A stretch of 10,336 bases of DNA. Origin: Holosporales bacterium (GTDB lineage: Bacteria; Pseudomonadota; Alphaproteobacteria; RUG11792). Location: positions 1-10,336 of the forward strand of contig JAIRYU010000027.1 of the NCBI GenBank assembly GCA_031267545.1, read 5' to 3'. The notes beneath the pieces are model-generated. The model worked only from the letters and a program-made list of their open reading frames with translations. It was not told the origin of the DNA and searched no databases. How positions within the stretch are numbered: the first letter of the stretch is position 1; each line of letters starts with the position of its first letter. This document shows positions 1 to 6,288 of this stretch, piece after piece. The position numbers and the translations under genes were made by a program.

Positions 1-1
1 C

Positions 2-874
2 GACGTTGTGGAGGAAGTTGAGACAGCCGTATCCGCGAAGTTAGCGCAGCTAGTTTCCGACGGGCCTATAGAAGAGTTAACGAAGACCGAAAATGTTCAG
101 CCGGCTATATTCATGGTAAGCATGGCGTGTGTCCGAATTTTAGAAAAGGAATACGGATATGTAGTAAAGAAGCGGTGTAAGTTCCTGGCAGGTCATTCGC
201 TCGGCGAATATGCCGCTCTCTGTACTGCCGGTGTGTTTTCTGTCGCCGACGCCGCTAAGATGGTAAGAAAGCGCGGCGAACTGATGGCAGAACAAACGCG
301 CTGTGATCGCGATACTTATTGCATGACCGCGCTCCTTGGAGTCGGCGCGCAAGACATTGAGGACATAATACTGCAGCGCAACTCGGGAGATGGCGTGTGC
401 GTCATTGCCAATGATAACTCGCCATCCGAGGTTGTTGTAAGCGGACACAAAGCGTCTATCAGATGCGTAGTCGACGACGTCAAAAAAAATATCAGCGATG
501 CGCGAGCGATCGAGCTTAATACCAGTGGGCCGTTTCACAGTCCGCTAATGGCAAGGGCAGCGATGGATTTTGACGGGTATCTTTCCGAAAATCATAGGTT
601 CAATAATCCTGAAGTTCCGGTTATTATGAATATTGATGCGAAACCGCTGACAAAAAAAGAGCAAGCGCATGAGTATTTGGTACGACAAATGGTGGGGCGA
701 GTGCTGTGGCGCGAGACGAGTGATCTGCTAGTTAAGGATCCAGAAGTTCACAACATAGCCGAGATACAGCCTGGACGCATACTTACAAAAATGATGAAAA
801 GGACGTACGCAGATGCGAGAATTACGGCGCTTGAAACTGTTTTACAAATGGAAGAGTTTGCTAAGGGGGCATAA
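2..874 (+). CDS. fabD: Malonyl-CoA:ACP transacylase, 5'-truncated by the window
   Basis: FabD moves the malonyl group from malonyl-CoA to acyl carrier protein in the cytoplasm, supplying the elongation unit for type II fatty acid synthesis. The frame is open from base 2, so the true start lies left of the window; the GTG at 8 is internal. Numbering from that GTG, the nucleophile motif GHSLGEYAAL has Ser64, the carboxylate-binding Arg is R89 (25 residues later, as in E. coli), and the catalytic His is H177 in FHSPLM. Compared with E. coli, about 26 N-terminal residues are missing, including the GQGSQ motif. The C-terminal loop usually written E-(I/V)-GPGKVL reads EIQPGRIL here, a Gly-to-Gln change. 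The stop lies 6 bases before fabG, so the two are probably one operon. Identification is secure from the motifs and the neighbour. Confidence 0.95.
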   Translation, partial: DVVEEVETAVSAKLAQLVSDGPIEELTKTENVQPAIFMVSMACVRILEKEYGYVVKKRCKFLAGHSLGEYAALCTAGVFSVADAAKMVRKRGELMAEQTRCDRDTYCMTALLGVGAQDIEDIILQRNSGDGVCVIANDNSPSEVVVSGHKASIRCVVDDVKKNISDARAIELNTSGPFHSPLMARAAMDFDGYLSENHRFNNPEVPVIMNIDAKPLTKKEQAHEYLVRQMVGRVLWRETSDLLVKDPEVHNIAEIQPGRILTKMMKRTYADARITALETVLQMEEFAKGA

Positions 875-880
875 GCAGGT

Positions 881-1633
881 ATGTTATTTTCTCTTGAGGG
901 ATACAGAGCGTTAGTCACCGGCGGAAGCGGCGCTATTGGACGGGCAATAGCCAAGGCGATAGCTATGCAGGGCGGAGAAGTCGTTGTGTCTGGAACCAAA
1001 CCAAGCGCGCTCGAGGCAACGGTGCAGGAAGTAAAGTCTGAGACCGGCAAGACAGTCTATTCGATTCAGTGCGACCTCGCGCATCTCGACGAATCTAGGG
1101 AACTGTTTCAGAAGGCTGAACAGCTAGCGGGACAGATTGACATCCTCGTCAATAACGCAGGCGTTAACCGCGATAAACTTCTTATGAAGATGACGGAGGA
1201 CGATTTATATGACGCGCTAGACATAAATCTACGAGCGGCGTTTAGTTTATCGAAGGCCGCCGTTATGTCCATGTCGCGCAGAAGATACGGACGAATTATT
1301 AATATTTCCTCGGTGGTAGGATACTCCGGCAATCCGGGACAAGCGAACTATTGCGCAAGCAAAGCCGGACTCGTAGGAATGTCGAAGGCAATAGCGTTGG
1401 AGTATGCAAAGCGCGGAATTACTGTGAATTGCATTGCCCCGGGAGCGGTGCGCACACCTATGATAGAAGCATTGAGCGACCGCGCGCAGCAGACTTTCAT
1501 AGATAAAATTCCGCTGGGCGTAATGGCTACTCCGATGGACGTAGCGTGCGCATGCTGCTTCGTAGCTTCCAAAGAAGCGTCGTACATCACAGGGCAAACG
1601 ATTCACGTCAATGGCGGAATGTTAATGGCGTAG
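881..1633 (+). CDS. fabG: 3-oxoacyl-[acyl-carrier-protein] reductase
   Basis: FabG is the NADPH-dependent reductase that converts 3-oxoacyl-ACP to 3-hydroxyacyl-ACP in each round of fatty acid elongation. The 250-residue protein is a full-length classical short-chain dehydrogenase. The cofactor-binding glycine motif TGGSGAIG is at residues 13-20, NNAG is at 91-94, and the catalytic set is N116, S144, Y157 and K161 (YCASK), with spacing identical to E. coli FabG. The C-terminal TGQTIHVNGGM is also typical. The ATG at 881 is preceded by a purine-rich AAGGGGG at 863-869. The SDR superfamily is broad, but the position right after fabD supports FabG. acpP and fabF, which often follow, are not here; the next gene is on the other strand. 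Confidence 0.95.
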   Translation: MLFSLEGYRALVTGGSGAIGRAIAKAIAMQGGEVVVSGTKPSALEATVQEVKSETGKTVYSIQCDLAHLDESRELFQKAEQLAGQIDILVNNAGVNRDKLLMKMTEDDLYDALDINLRAAFSLSKAAVMSMSRRRYGRIINISSVVGYSGNPGQANYCASKAGLVGMSKAIALEYAKRGITVNCIAPGAVRTPMIEALSDRAQQTFIDKIPLGVMATPMDVACACCFVASKEASYITGQTIHVNGGMLMA

Positions 1634-1644
1634 GTCGCGGGGAT

Positions 1645-2817
1645 CTATTCTATTATCCTCAATGTGACAACTGAGTATGCTGAAATCCCCTCTCTACGCC
1701 CTTCGAAACCCATTCCCTCCGTGGTCTTACCTTTTACATTAACCGCCCTGTCATCCATCAAGAGGCCTTTTGCTATCTCTGATTTCATTGCGGCTGCGTA
1801 TGTCGCAATGTTAGGAGATTCGCACACGATCGTAGCGTCTATGTTGACTACGTCGGCGTTACAGTTAACCATAAGCTCCCGACAATATTTCAAAAATATC
1901 CTGGAGTCTGCTCCTTGGTGTGCCGGAGCGCTTTCCGGAAAATGTTCGCCGATGCTCCCGCGTCCGAGTGCGCCTAAAATTGCGTCAACTATGCTGTGGA
2001 TTCCTGCGTCGGCGTCCGATACGCCTTCAAGACCTCGGTGGCCTGGAATTTCAATTCCCATTAAGCGTAACTTACGCGAAGGATCGCGCGAAAATCTGTG
2101 AGCATCATATCCAAAACCCACGCGATGCGTAGCGGCATACCCCGCATCATTCTTGTGCGTAAGCTTCTTGTTGGCAGCGTCTCCGGAAACTATGCAAACT
2201 GGTATGTTATCGATATCGCACAGCGTCGCGTCATCGCTGAGCTCAAAATCTTTGTACTTCTCATGAAGGGCGCGCAACACGTTATACCTAAATCCTTGAG
2301 GCGTTTGTACGGCGCGTAACAAACCTCTATTAACGCTACATCCCTGTAGTCGCATCGAATCAACCGGCTCAACAGCTGGAACAACCGCAGATTCTCCGCT
2401 TATCAGAGCGCTCACCACGTTTGCAACAACAGTCTGAGGGCAGAAGCACCTCGCGGCGTCATGAACTAGGACGTACTCTGGACTATGCTCTGCAATTGCC
2501 TCAAGGGCTAGTCTTACTGACTCCCCCCTCGAGCGCCCCCCGGCAACAGGCTTAAGCAATTTCCCCTGCTCGGCGCTACAACGAGCAACCTCATATATAG
2601 CTTCAAATCCATCGGGAATTACGCAGACAATTCTGTCCACCTCCTCAACGGAAGCTAGCAACTCAACAGATCTTTTCAGCGGAGACTTTCCGCCAACGCT
2701 TACGAATTGCTTCGGCAAAGCGCTTCCATATCGCGAACCGCTACCGGCGGCAGCTACAATGGCAATTACCTTACCCCTGCCTTGCTTTAAATTTCGGGAC
2801 CTGCTTGTTGATGACAT
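1645..2817 (-). CDS. ispDF: Bifunctional IspD/IspF enzyme of the MEP isoprenoid pathway
   Basis: This fused protein carries two MEP-pathway activities: 2-C-methyl-D-erythritol 4-phosphate cytidylyltransferase (IspD) and 2-C-methyl-D-erythritol 2,4-cyclodiphosphate synthase (IspF). The fusion is common in alphaproteobacteria. I chose the ATG at 2817 (390 residues) because AAGGGAAGG lies four bases upstream; an in-frame TTG at 2841 would add eight residues. The IspD domain (about residues 17-230) shows [10 protein letters not shown] (22-31), PKQ (35-37), VHDAAR and a late Lys in ANKKLT matching E. coli K213. The IspF domain (about 232-390) starts at [10 protein letters not shown], giving zinc ligands D238 and H240, with the third, H274, in GIHS. 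The usual His of the HSDxD motif is Val266. The C-terminal [15 protein letters not shown] matches the family. The gene overlaps rpmJ by 47 bases and converges on fabG. Confidence 0.95.
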   Translation of the reverse strand: MSSTSRSRNLKQGRGKVIAIVAAAGSGSRYGSALPKQFVSVGGKSPLKRSVELLASVEEVDRIVCVIPDGFEAIYEVARCSAEQGKLLKPVAGGRSRGESVRLALEAIAEHSPEYVLVHDAARCFCPQTVVANVVSALISGESAVVPAVEPVDSMRLQGCSVNRGLLRAVQTPQGFRYNVLRALHEKYKDFELSDDATLCDIDNIPVCIVSGDAANKKLTHKNDAGYAATHRVGFGYDAHRFSRDPSRKLRLMGIEIPGHRGLEGVSDADAGIHSIVDAILGALGRGSIGEHFPESAPAHQGADSRIFLKYCRELMVNCNADVVNIDATIVCESPNIATYAAAMKSEIAKGLLMDDRAVNVKGKTTEGMGFEGRREGISAYSVVTLRIIE

Positions 2818-2896
2818 AGAGCCTTCCCTTGCGACGCACAAGCTTGCAAGCGCGGTGTCTATTTCGCAGGGTCTTTACAGAATTAACCACGTTCAT
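2771..2896 (-). CDS. rpmJ: Large-subunit ribosomal protein bL36
   Basis: This 41-residue protein is bL36, a small component of the 50S subunit. It begins [14 protein letters not shown], contains the strongly conserved [11 protein letters not shown], and ends PKFKARQG, matching the zinc-free (C-minus, 41-residue) form common in proteobacteria. Only one Cys is present, so the four-ligand zinc site of the other form is absent. The ATG at 2896 has GAGGA three bases upstream. A longer frame opens to 2959, but its extra 21 residues do not resemble bL36. The last 15 codons and the stop overlap the start of ispDF in another frame, and the rpmJ codons for RKGR supply the ribosome-binding site of ispDF. 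The gene is easy to miss because of its size and the overlap. Confidence 0.93.
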   Translation of the reverse strand: MNVVNSVKTLRNRHRACKLVRRKGRLYVINKQVPKFKARQG

Positions 2897-2991
2897 GCTT
2901 CCTCGCACCATCGGCCCACATGGCCAACCACAATACAAAACACCGCTGTATGGTATCATCGTCTAGCGATTCGCGCAAGGTTGTTTTCAGG
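2897..2991. promoter_or_regulatory. Divergent intergenic region between rpmJ and hemW
   Basis: These 95 bases separate two divergent transcription units and should hold both promoters. For the leftward rpmJ-ispDF unit, a possible sigma-70-like pair is TTGCGC (complement of 2973-2978) and TACCAT (complement of 2950-2955) with a 17-base spacer. For the rightward unit, TATCAT at 2954-2959 could be a -10 box, but I see no good -35 box. Both are read by eye and are weak matches. That a promoter region exists is inferred from the gene layout; the exact boxes are speculative. Confidence 0.35.
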
Positions 2992-4131
2992 ATGAGTACG
3001 ATTTACGTCCACTGGCCATTCTGCCTATCGAAGTGTAGGTACTGCGATTTCTACAGCGTTCCGCAGGAGGCTGATACAGATTACAAAATGTGGCTCGATA
3101 AATATCAATCAGCGCTATCTAGGATGGCGGCGAGTTATTACGACGGCGACGATATTACGAGCATATATTTTGGCGGAGGCACTCCGTCGCTCCTGCCAGC
3201 GCGGTTTGTAGACGGACTCATAGCCGCCGCGCGGCAATCGTTCAGGTTATCGGACGACGTCGAGATTACGCTCGAAGCAAATCCGCGAACTATCTCATTA
3301 CAACATGCGGTAGAGTTAAGGCGTTGTGGAGTCAATAGGATTTCAATCGGAGCGCAGTCCATCGTAGATAGCGATCTCGAGACGCTTGGTAGAACCCATA
3401 CCTCTTCTCAAGCGGTGGAGTGTGTCTATGATGTCTGCTCAGTTTTCGAGAATGTATCAATCGATATGATCTACAACAGGCCGGCTCAGACGCTGGACGG
3501 CTGGATACGCGAACTGAATGTCGCGCTTAAATTGCCGGTAACCCATGTGTCGCTTTACGAACTGATCGTTGAAAACAACACGGAAATCAGCAGGCTAATT
3601 GAGACTGGCGTTCTTCCGCCTCCAAGCGATTCGCCTGAGTTCTTTGAGAGGACCGTCGATACGGCTACTGAGAATGATTTTGAGATGTATGAGGTGTCGA
3701 ACTTTGCGAGAGATCGTCAGTACCGCTGCCGTCATAGCCTTTCATATTGGACATACCAGGATTACTATGGAGTCGGTCCTGGAGCTCACTCAAGAGTAAC
3801 GAAGGGCAATCAAAAAATTGCGATAGCCCAAGTCTGTAACATTAACAAATGGATATCGTGGAGCGGCGCTCCGCATTTCGAAGAGGAGGAGCTATCAAAA
3901 GACGATGTGTACAAGGAGATAATAATAATGGGATTACGATCAAAAATTGGCGTTGATCTGCAGGCTATTGACGCCCACACAAAGGCTAAATATGGTCTAA
4001 AAAATAAGTTGAAAAAATTACTTGAAAGCGACTATGCTACCCTGGATGGGAGGTATGTGGCATTGACACGCTCCGGGATTTTAAGATTGAATCTTATAGC
4101 GCGGTATTTGACTGATCTAGGTGGCGTATGA
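2992..4131 (+). CDS. hemW: Radical SAM heme chaperone HemW
   Basis: HemW is a radical SAM family protein that binds heme and is thought to deliver it to respiratory targets. It was formerly often misannotated as oxygen-independent coproporphyrinogen III oxidase (HemN). With the ATG at 2992 the protein has 379 residues, the usual length, and begins MSTIYVHWPFC. The iron-sulfur cluster motif is C11-x3-C15-x2-C18 followed by DF; this CxYCDF form marks HemW rather than HemN. Further landmarks are YFGGGTPSLL, ISIGAQS, DMIYNRPAQT (the alphaproteobacterial style of this motif), YEVSNFA, CRHSLSYW and GVGPGAHS. A start at 2920 would add 24 unrelated residues and is rejected. The ribosome-binding site is weak (CAAGG, 11 bases upstream). 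The stop overlaps the surE start in ATGA. Confidence 0.92.
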   Translation: MSTIYVHWPFCLSKCRYCDFYSVPQEADTDYKMWLDKYQSALSRMAASYYDGDDITSIYFGGGTPSLLPARFVDGLIAAARQSFRLSDDVEITLEANPRTISLQHAVELRRCGVNRISIGAQSIVDSDLETLGRTHTSSQAVECVYDVCSVFENVSIDMIYNRPAQTLDGWIRELNVALKLPVTHVSLYELIVENNTEISRLIETGVLPPPSDSPEFFERTVDTATENDFEMYEVSNFARDRQYRCRHSLSYWTYQDYYGVGPGAHSRVTKGNQKIAIAQVCNINKWISWSGAPHFEEEELSKDDVYKEIIIMGLRSKIGVDLQAIDAHTKAKYGLKNKLKKLLESDYATLDGRYVALTRSGILRLNLIARYLTDLGGV

Positions 4132-4889
4132 GAGTTCTTATCAGTAACGATGACGGTATTAGCGCGCCTGGAATAGCGCTGTTAGAAGAGGTTGCTAGAA
4201 AGTTTTCTGATGACGTGTATGTTGTGGCTCCGATCACGAACATGAGCGCCGCCGGACATTCGTTAACGATCAAGTCTCCGCTTAGGCTCTTAGAGCGCGA
4301 TTCAAGGCATTTCGCGGTGGACGGTACGCCTACTGATAGCGTGGTAATGGCAATGCGTCATGTCTTAGCTCAGAAACCTGATTTTGTTTTTTCCGGAATA
4401 AACGCCGATTCCAACATAGCTGACGACATAACATATTCCGGAACGGTTGCAGCGGCGATGGAAGCATGCCTGTTCGGAGTGCCGGCCATAGCGTTTAGTC
4501 AGAATCTTAATAAGGACGGTTCGATAAACTGGGACATAGCGAGGGCATGCGCTCCCAATATTTTGAGTATGATTATAGATAATTTTCAGTTTCCCAGCGG
4601 GGTTTTGTTGAATGTAAATTTCCCAGCCGGGAATGTTGAAGACGTACGCGGCATCAAGATTACGTCTCAAGGAACAAGGGCAATTAATGACCATGTCATT
4701 CAATCTATTGATCCTCGCGGCAATCCGTATTTTTGGATAGGGCCGGCCGAATACAGAAAGAATGAGGATAACAAGGATCTTGACACTGATCTCGGCGCAG
4801 TAAACAGCGGGTACGTATCCATAACTCCGATGTCGTTGGATATGACGGCTAAGGCTCAGCTTGACGAACTAAAGAGGGTTTTCGTGTGA
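4128..4889 (+). CDS. surE: 5'/3'-nucleotidase SurE
   Basis: SurE is a metal-dependent phosphatase that removes phosphate from nucleoside monophosphates and is linked to stationary-phase survival. The 253-residue protein opens with MRVLISNDDG, giving metal ligands D8 and D9; the other expected ligands are S40 and N92 (SGIN). The family signatures DGTPTDSV and DDITYSGTVAAAMEA are intact, and RGNPYFWIGP near the C-terminus is a SurE core element. The ATG at 4128 overlaps the hemW stop by four bases, with AGGTGG three bases upstream, so translational coupling is likely. The stop in turn overlaps the start of the lipoprotein gene. In many alphaproteobacteria a pcm methyltransferase gene sits between surE and the lipoprotein gene; it is absent here. 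All key residues are present, so I expect an active enzyme. Confidence 0.95.
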   Translation: MRVLISNDDGISAPGIALLEEVARKFSDDVYVVAPITNMSAAGHSLTIKSPLRLLERDSRHFAVDGTPTDSVVMAMRHVLAQKPDFVFSGINADSNIADDITYSGTVAAAMEACLFGVPAIAFSQNLNKDGSINWDIARACAPNILSMIIDNFQFPSGVLLNVNFPAGNVEDVRGIKITSQGTRAINDHVIQSIDPRGNPYFWIGPAEYRKNEDNKDLDTDLGAVNSGYVSITPMSLDMTAKAQLDELKRVFV

Positions 4890-5674
4890 AAGATCATGGG
4901 TTAGGCTATTTGACGATCGCGCGCTTGCTGTGCGTGTCCCTGCTACTTGCCGGTTGTGCAACCAAACATGAAGAGGTTCCAGAAGTAGTTCAAAAGGAAG
5001 AAAAGACTCCGTGGCATACTGTTGCCGGCGGAGACAGCGTAGAATCTATCGCCTCAAAATATAGCATGACGAGAAAAGAGTTAATTGAGGTAAATGAACT
5101 CAAGCCGCCGTACCAACTGTACGACGGTCAGCGGCTTATAGTTTATCCGGGGCGCGATCAGGCCGCCCGCGACGGGGCTATTGTTTCGGAGGCTGCCGTT
5201 GATGATCTGCCGCCGGCTGACGTGGATCCAGCAGCTGAGGCGGAAGCAAAAGTAGAAGACCCGTTAGCTCCGGAAGTTATCAAGAAAAAACATAAATACA
5301 TTTGGCCAATCCATTCAGGCAGGGATAAGGTTACTCAGCGCTTTAACGGAGACGATGGCGGAATTATCATGCATACCGCCGTCGGTACCCCGGTTATGAC
5401 AATTGCAGACGGAGCCGTTGTAATTGCCGGTATTCCGAGCGGCGAGGCTGCGGCGTACGGTAAAACGGTTGTAATAAAACATAATGGGATGATGTCAATT
5501 TATGCAAATCTGCGCGATATATGCGCGAAGGTGGGGAAAAAAGTAAAGCAGGGAGCTGTCATAGGAAACTCCGGAAAGAGCGGCGCAATCGCAAAGGAAC
5601 CCCAGCTGTTTTTCGAAATGGACGACACGTCGAATGGGCGGAAATCAGTCGATCCAGAGAAATTGCTTCCGTAA
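4886..5674 (+). CDS. NlpD-like lipoprotein with LysM and degenerate LytM (M23) domains
   Basis: This is a predicted periplasmic, lipid-anchored, peptidoglycan-binding protein. The N-terminus has a hydrophobic segment ending in the lipobox LLAGC, with the acylated Cys at residue 24. A LysM domain spans about residues 43-88, and an acidic Ala/Pro-rich linker spans about 90-135. A LytM/peptidase M23 fold runs from about 137 to 262, with YIWPI, GTPV, YGKTVVIKHN and VDPEKLLP as landmarks. The active-site positions are lost: the HxxxD pair aligns to D157 and I161, the His of YAHL is N208, and the HxH pair is Q240 and F242. I infer a non-enzymatic role, like NlpD and EnvC, which activate amidases. 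The GTG start at 4886 overlaps the surE stop (GTGA) with AAAGAGGG seven bases upstream. The gene order matches nlpD-like genes of alphaproteobacteria. Confidence 0.88.
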   Translation: MKDHGLGYLTIARLLCVSLLLAGCATKHEEVPEVVQKEEKTPWHTVAGGDSVESIASKYSMTRKELIEVNELKPPYQLYDGQRLIVYPGRDQAARDGAIVSEAAVDDLPPADVDPAAEAEAKVEDPLAPEVIKKKHKYIWPIHSGRDKVTQRFNGDDGGIIMHTAVGTPVMTIADGAVVIAGIPSGEAAAYGKTVVIKHNGMMSIYANLRDICAKVGKKVKQGAVIGNSGKSGAIAKEPQLFFEMDDTSNGRKSVDPEKLLP

Positions 5675-5727
5675 GGGCCTTGGACTTGATAACATGGTCT
5701 GTGTTATAGAGCTTCCGTGGTGGTGCG
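5675..5727 (+). promoter_or_regulatory. Possible internal promoter upstream of yajC
   Basis: This is the only gap above 15 bases between genes of the rightward protein-coding cluster. TTGGAC at 5680-5685 and TGTTAT at 5702-5707 are separated by 16 bases and could form a sigma-70-like promoter for yajC-secD-secF. The same stretch has a short inverted repeat, ATAACA at 5689-5694 with TGTTAT at 5702-5707, too weak for a terminator. The call rests on eye-matched boxes and gap size. Confidence 0.25.
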
Positions 5728-6276
5728 GTGTTATTCTTTATTGGGTCTGCGTTTGCGGACGAGGCTACCAAGTCTGGAAATCTGATGTCGGTTCTTCCGA
5801 TGCTCGCGTTTATCGCGATATTGTACTTCTTGCTGGTTCGTCCTCAGCAGAAGAGACAGAAGCAGCATAAGGAACTTGTCTCGTCGATTAAGAAAGGAGA
5901 TAAGGTCGTTACAAGTAGTGGAATGATAGCCACTGTGTCTAAGGTTGTGAGCGACCACGAAGTTGTTCTGGAAATTGCGAACAATGTGCATTGTAAATTC
6001 GTTAGATCTGCAATTTCCAGCGTTGTTCAACAGGACGCCGCTTCTGCCCCGGTAGTTCAGGCGGTTGAAGGCGGCAAGGCCGCTCCCGAAGCAGACGCTC
6101 TTCCGGCTGACGGAGTTCGTGTTGTTAGCTCTCATGGTAGCGAGGATGGAGGTCCGATGGCGATTTCCTCGGCGACTAAAAAGAAAAATGCCGATTCATC
6201 GTCAGAAGCTAAGCGAACCCATAAATCGGCGGATAAACACAAGGAAAATGCAAAGGTAAGCGCAGAGAAGTTGTAG
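5728..6276 (+). CDS. yajC: Sec translocon accessory subunit YajC
   Basis: YajC is a small inner-membrane protein that forms a complex with SecD and SecF and associates with SecYEG. After a short N-terminus ending SAFADEA, the single membrane segment is at about residues 20-37, followed by the family hallmark LVRPQQKRQKQH and the conserved cytoplasmic region with KKGDKVVTSSGMIATV. The GTG at 5728 is the only plausible start, because an in-frame stop lies at 5707-5709 and no ATG or TTG falls between; the ribosome-binding site is poor. The protein has 182 residues against about 110 for typical family members. The excess is a C-terminal tail from about residue 105, rich in Ala, Ser, Lys and charged residues and probably disordered. 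secD follows after 12 bases. Confidence 0.92.
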   Translation: MLFFIGSAFADEATKSGNLMSVLPMLAFIAILYFLLVRPQQKRQKQHKELVSSIKKGDKVVTSSGMIATVSKVVSDHEVVLEIANNVHCKFVRSAISSVVQQDAASAPVVQAVEGGKAAPEADALPADGVRVVSSHGSEDGGPMAISSATKKKNADSSSEAKRTHKSADKHKENAKVSAEKL

Positions 6277-6288
6277 GGTAGGGGTAGT

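Noticed and set aside
8..10. GTG at 8 as the start of fabD
   Set aside because: The frame is open to the left edge and about 26 residues of the FabD N-terminus, including GQGSQ, are missing, so this is internal.
140..538. Leftward 132-codon frame opposite fabD
   Set aside because: It lies wholly antisense to fabD coding sequence with intact motifs.
1664..2101. Rightward 145-codon frame opposite ispDF
   Set aside because: It is antisense to conserved IspF sequence and resembles no protein family.
2818..2841. TTG start for ispDF at 2841
   Set aside because: The ATG at 2817 has a strong ribosome-binding site four bases upstream, and the eight extra residues match nothing in IspD.
2920..2991. 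Upstream start for hemW at 2920
   Set aside because: The added 24 residues do not match HemW N-termini; the ATG at 2992 gives the standard start MSTIYVHWPFC.
5689..5707. Inverted repeat as a terminator between the lipoprotein gene and yajC
   Set aside because: The stem is only six bases and AT-rich, with no T run after it.
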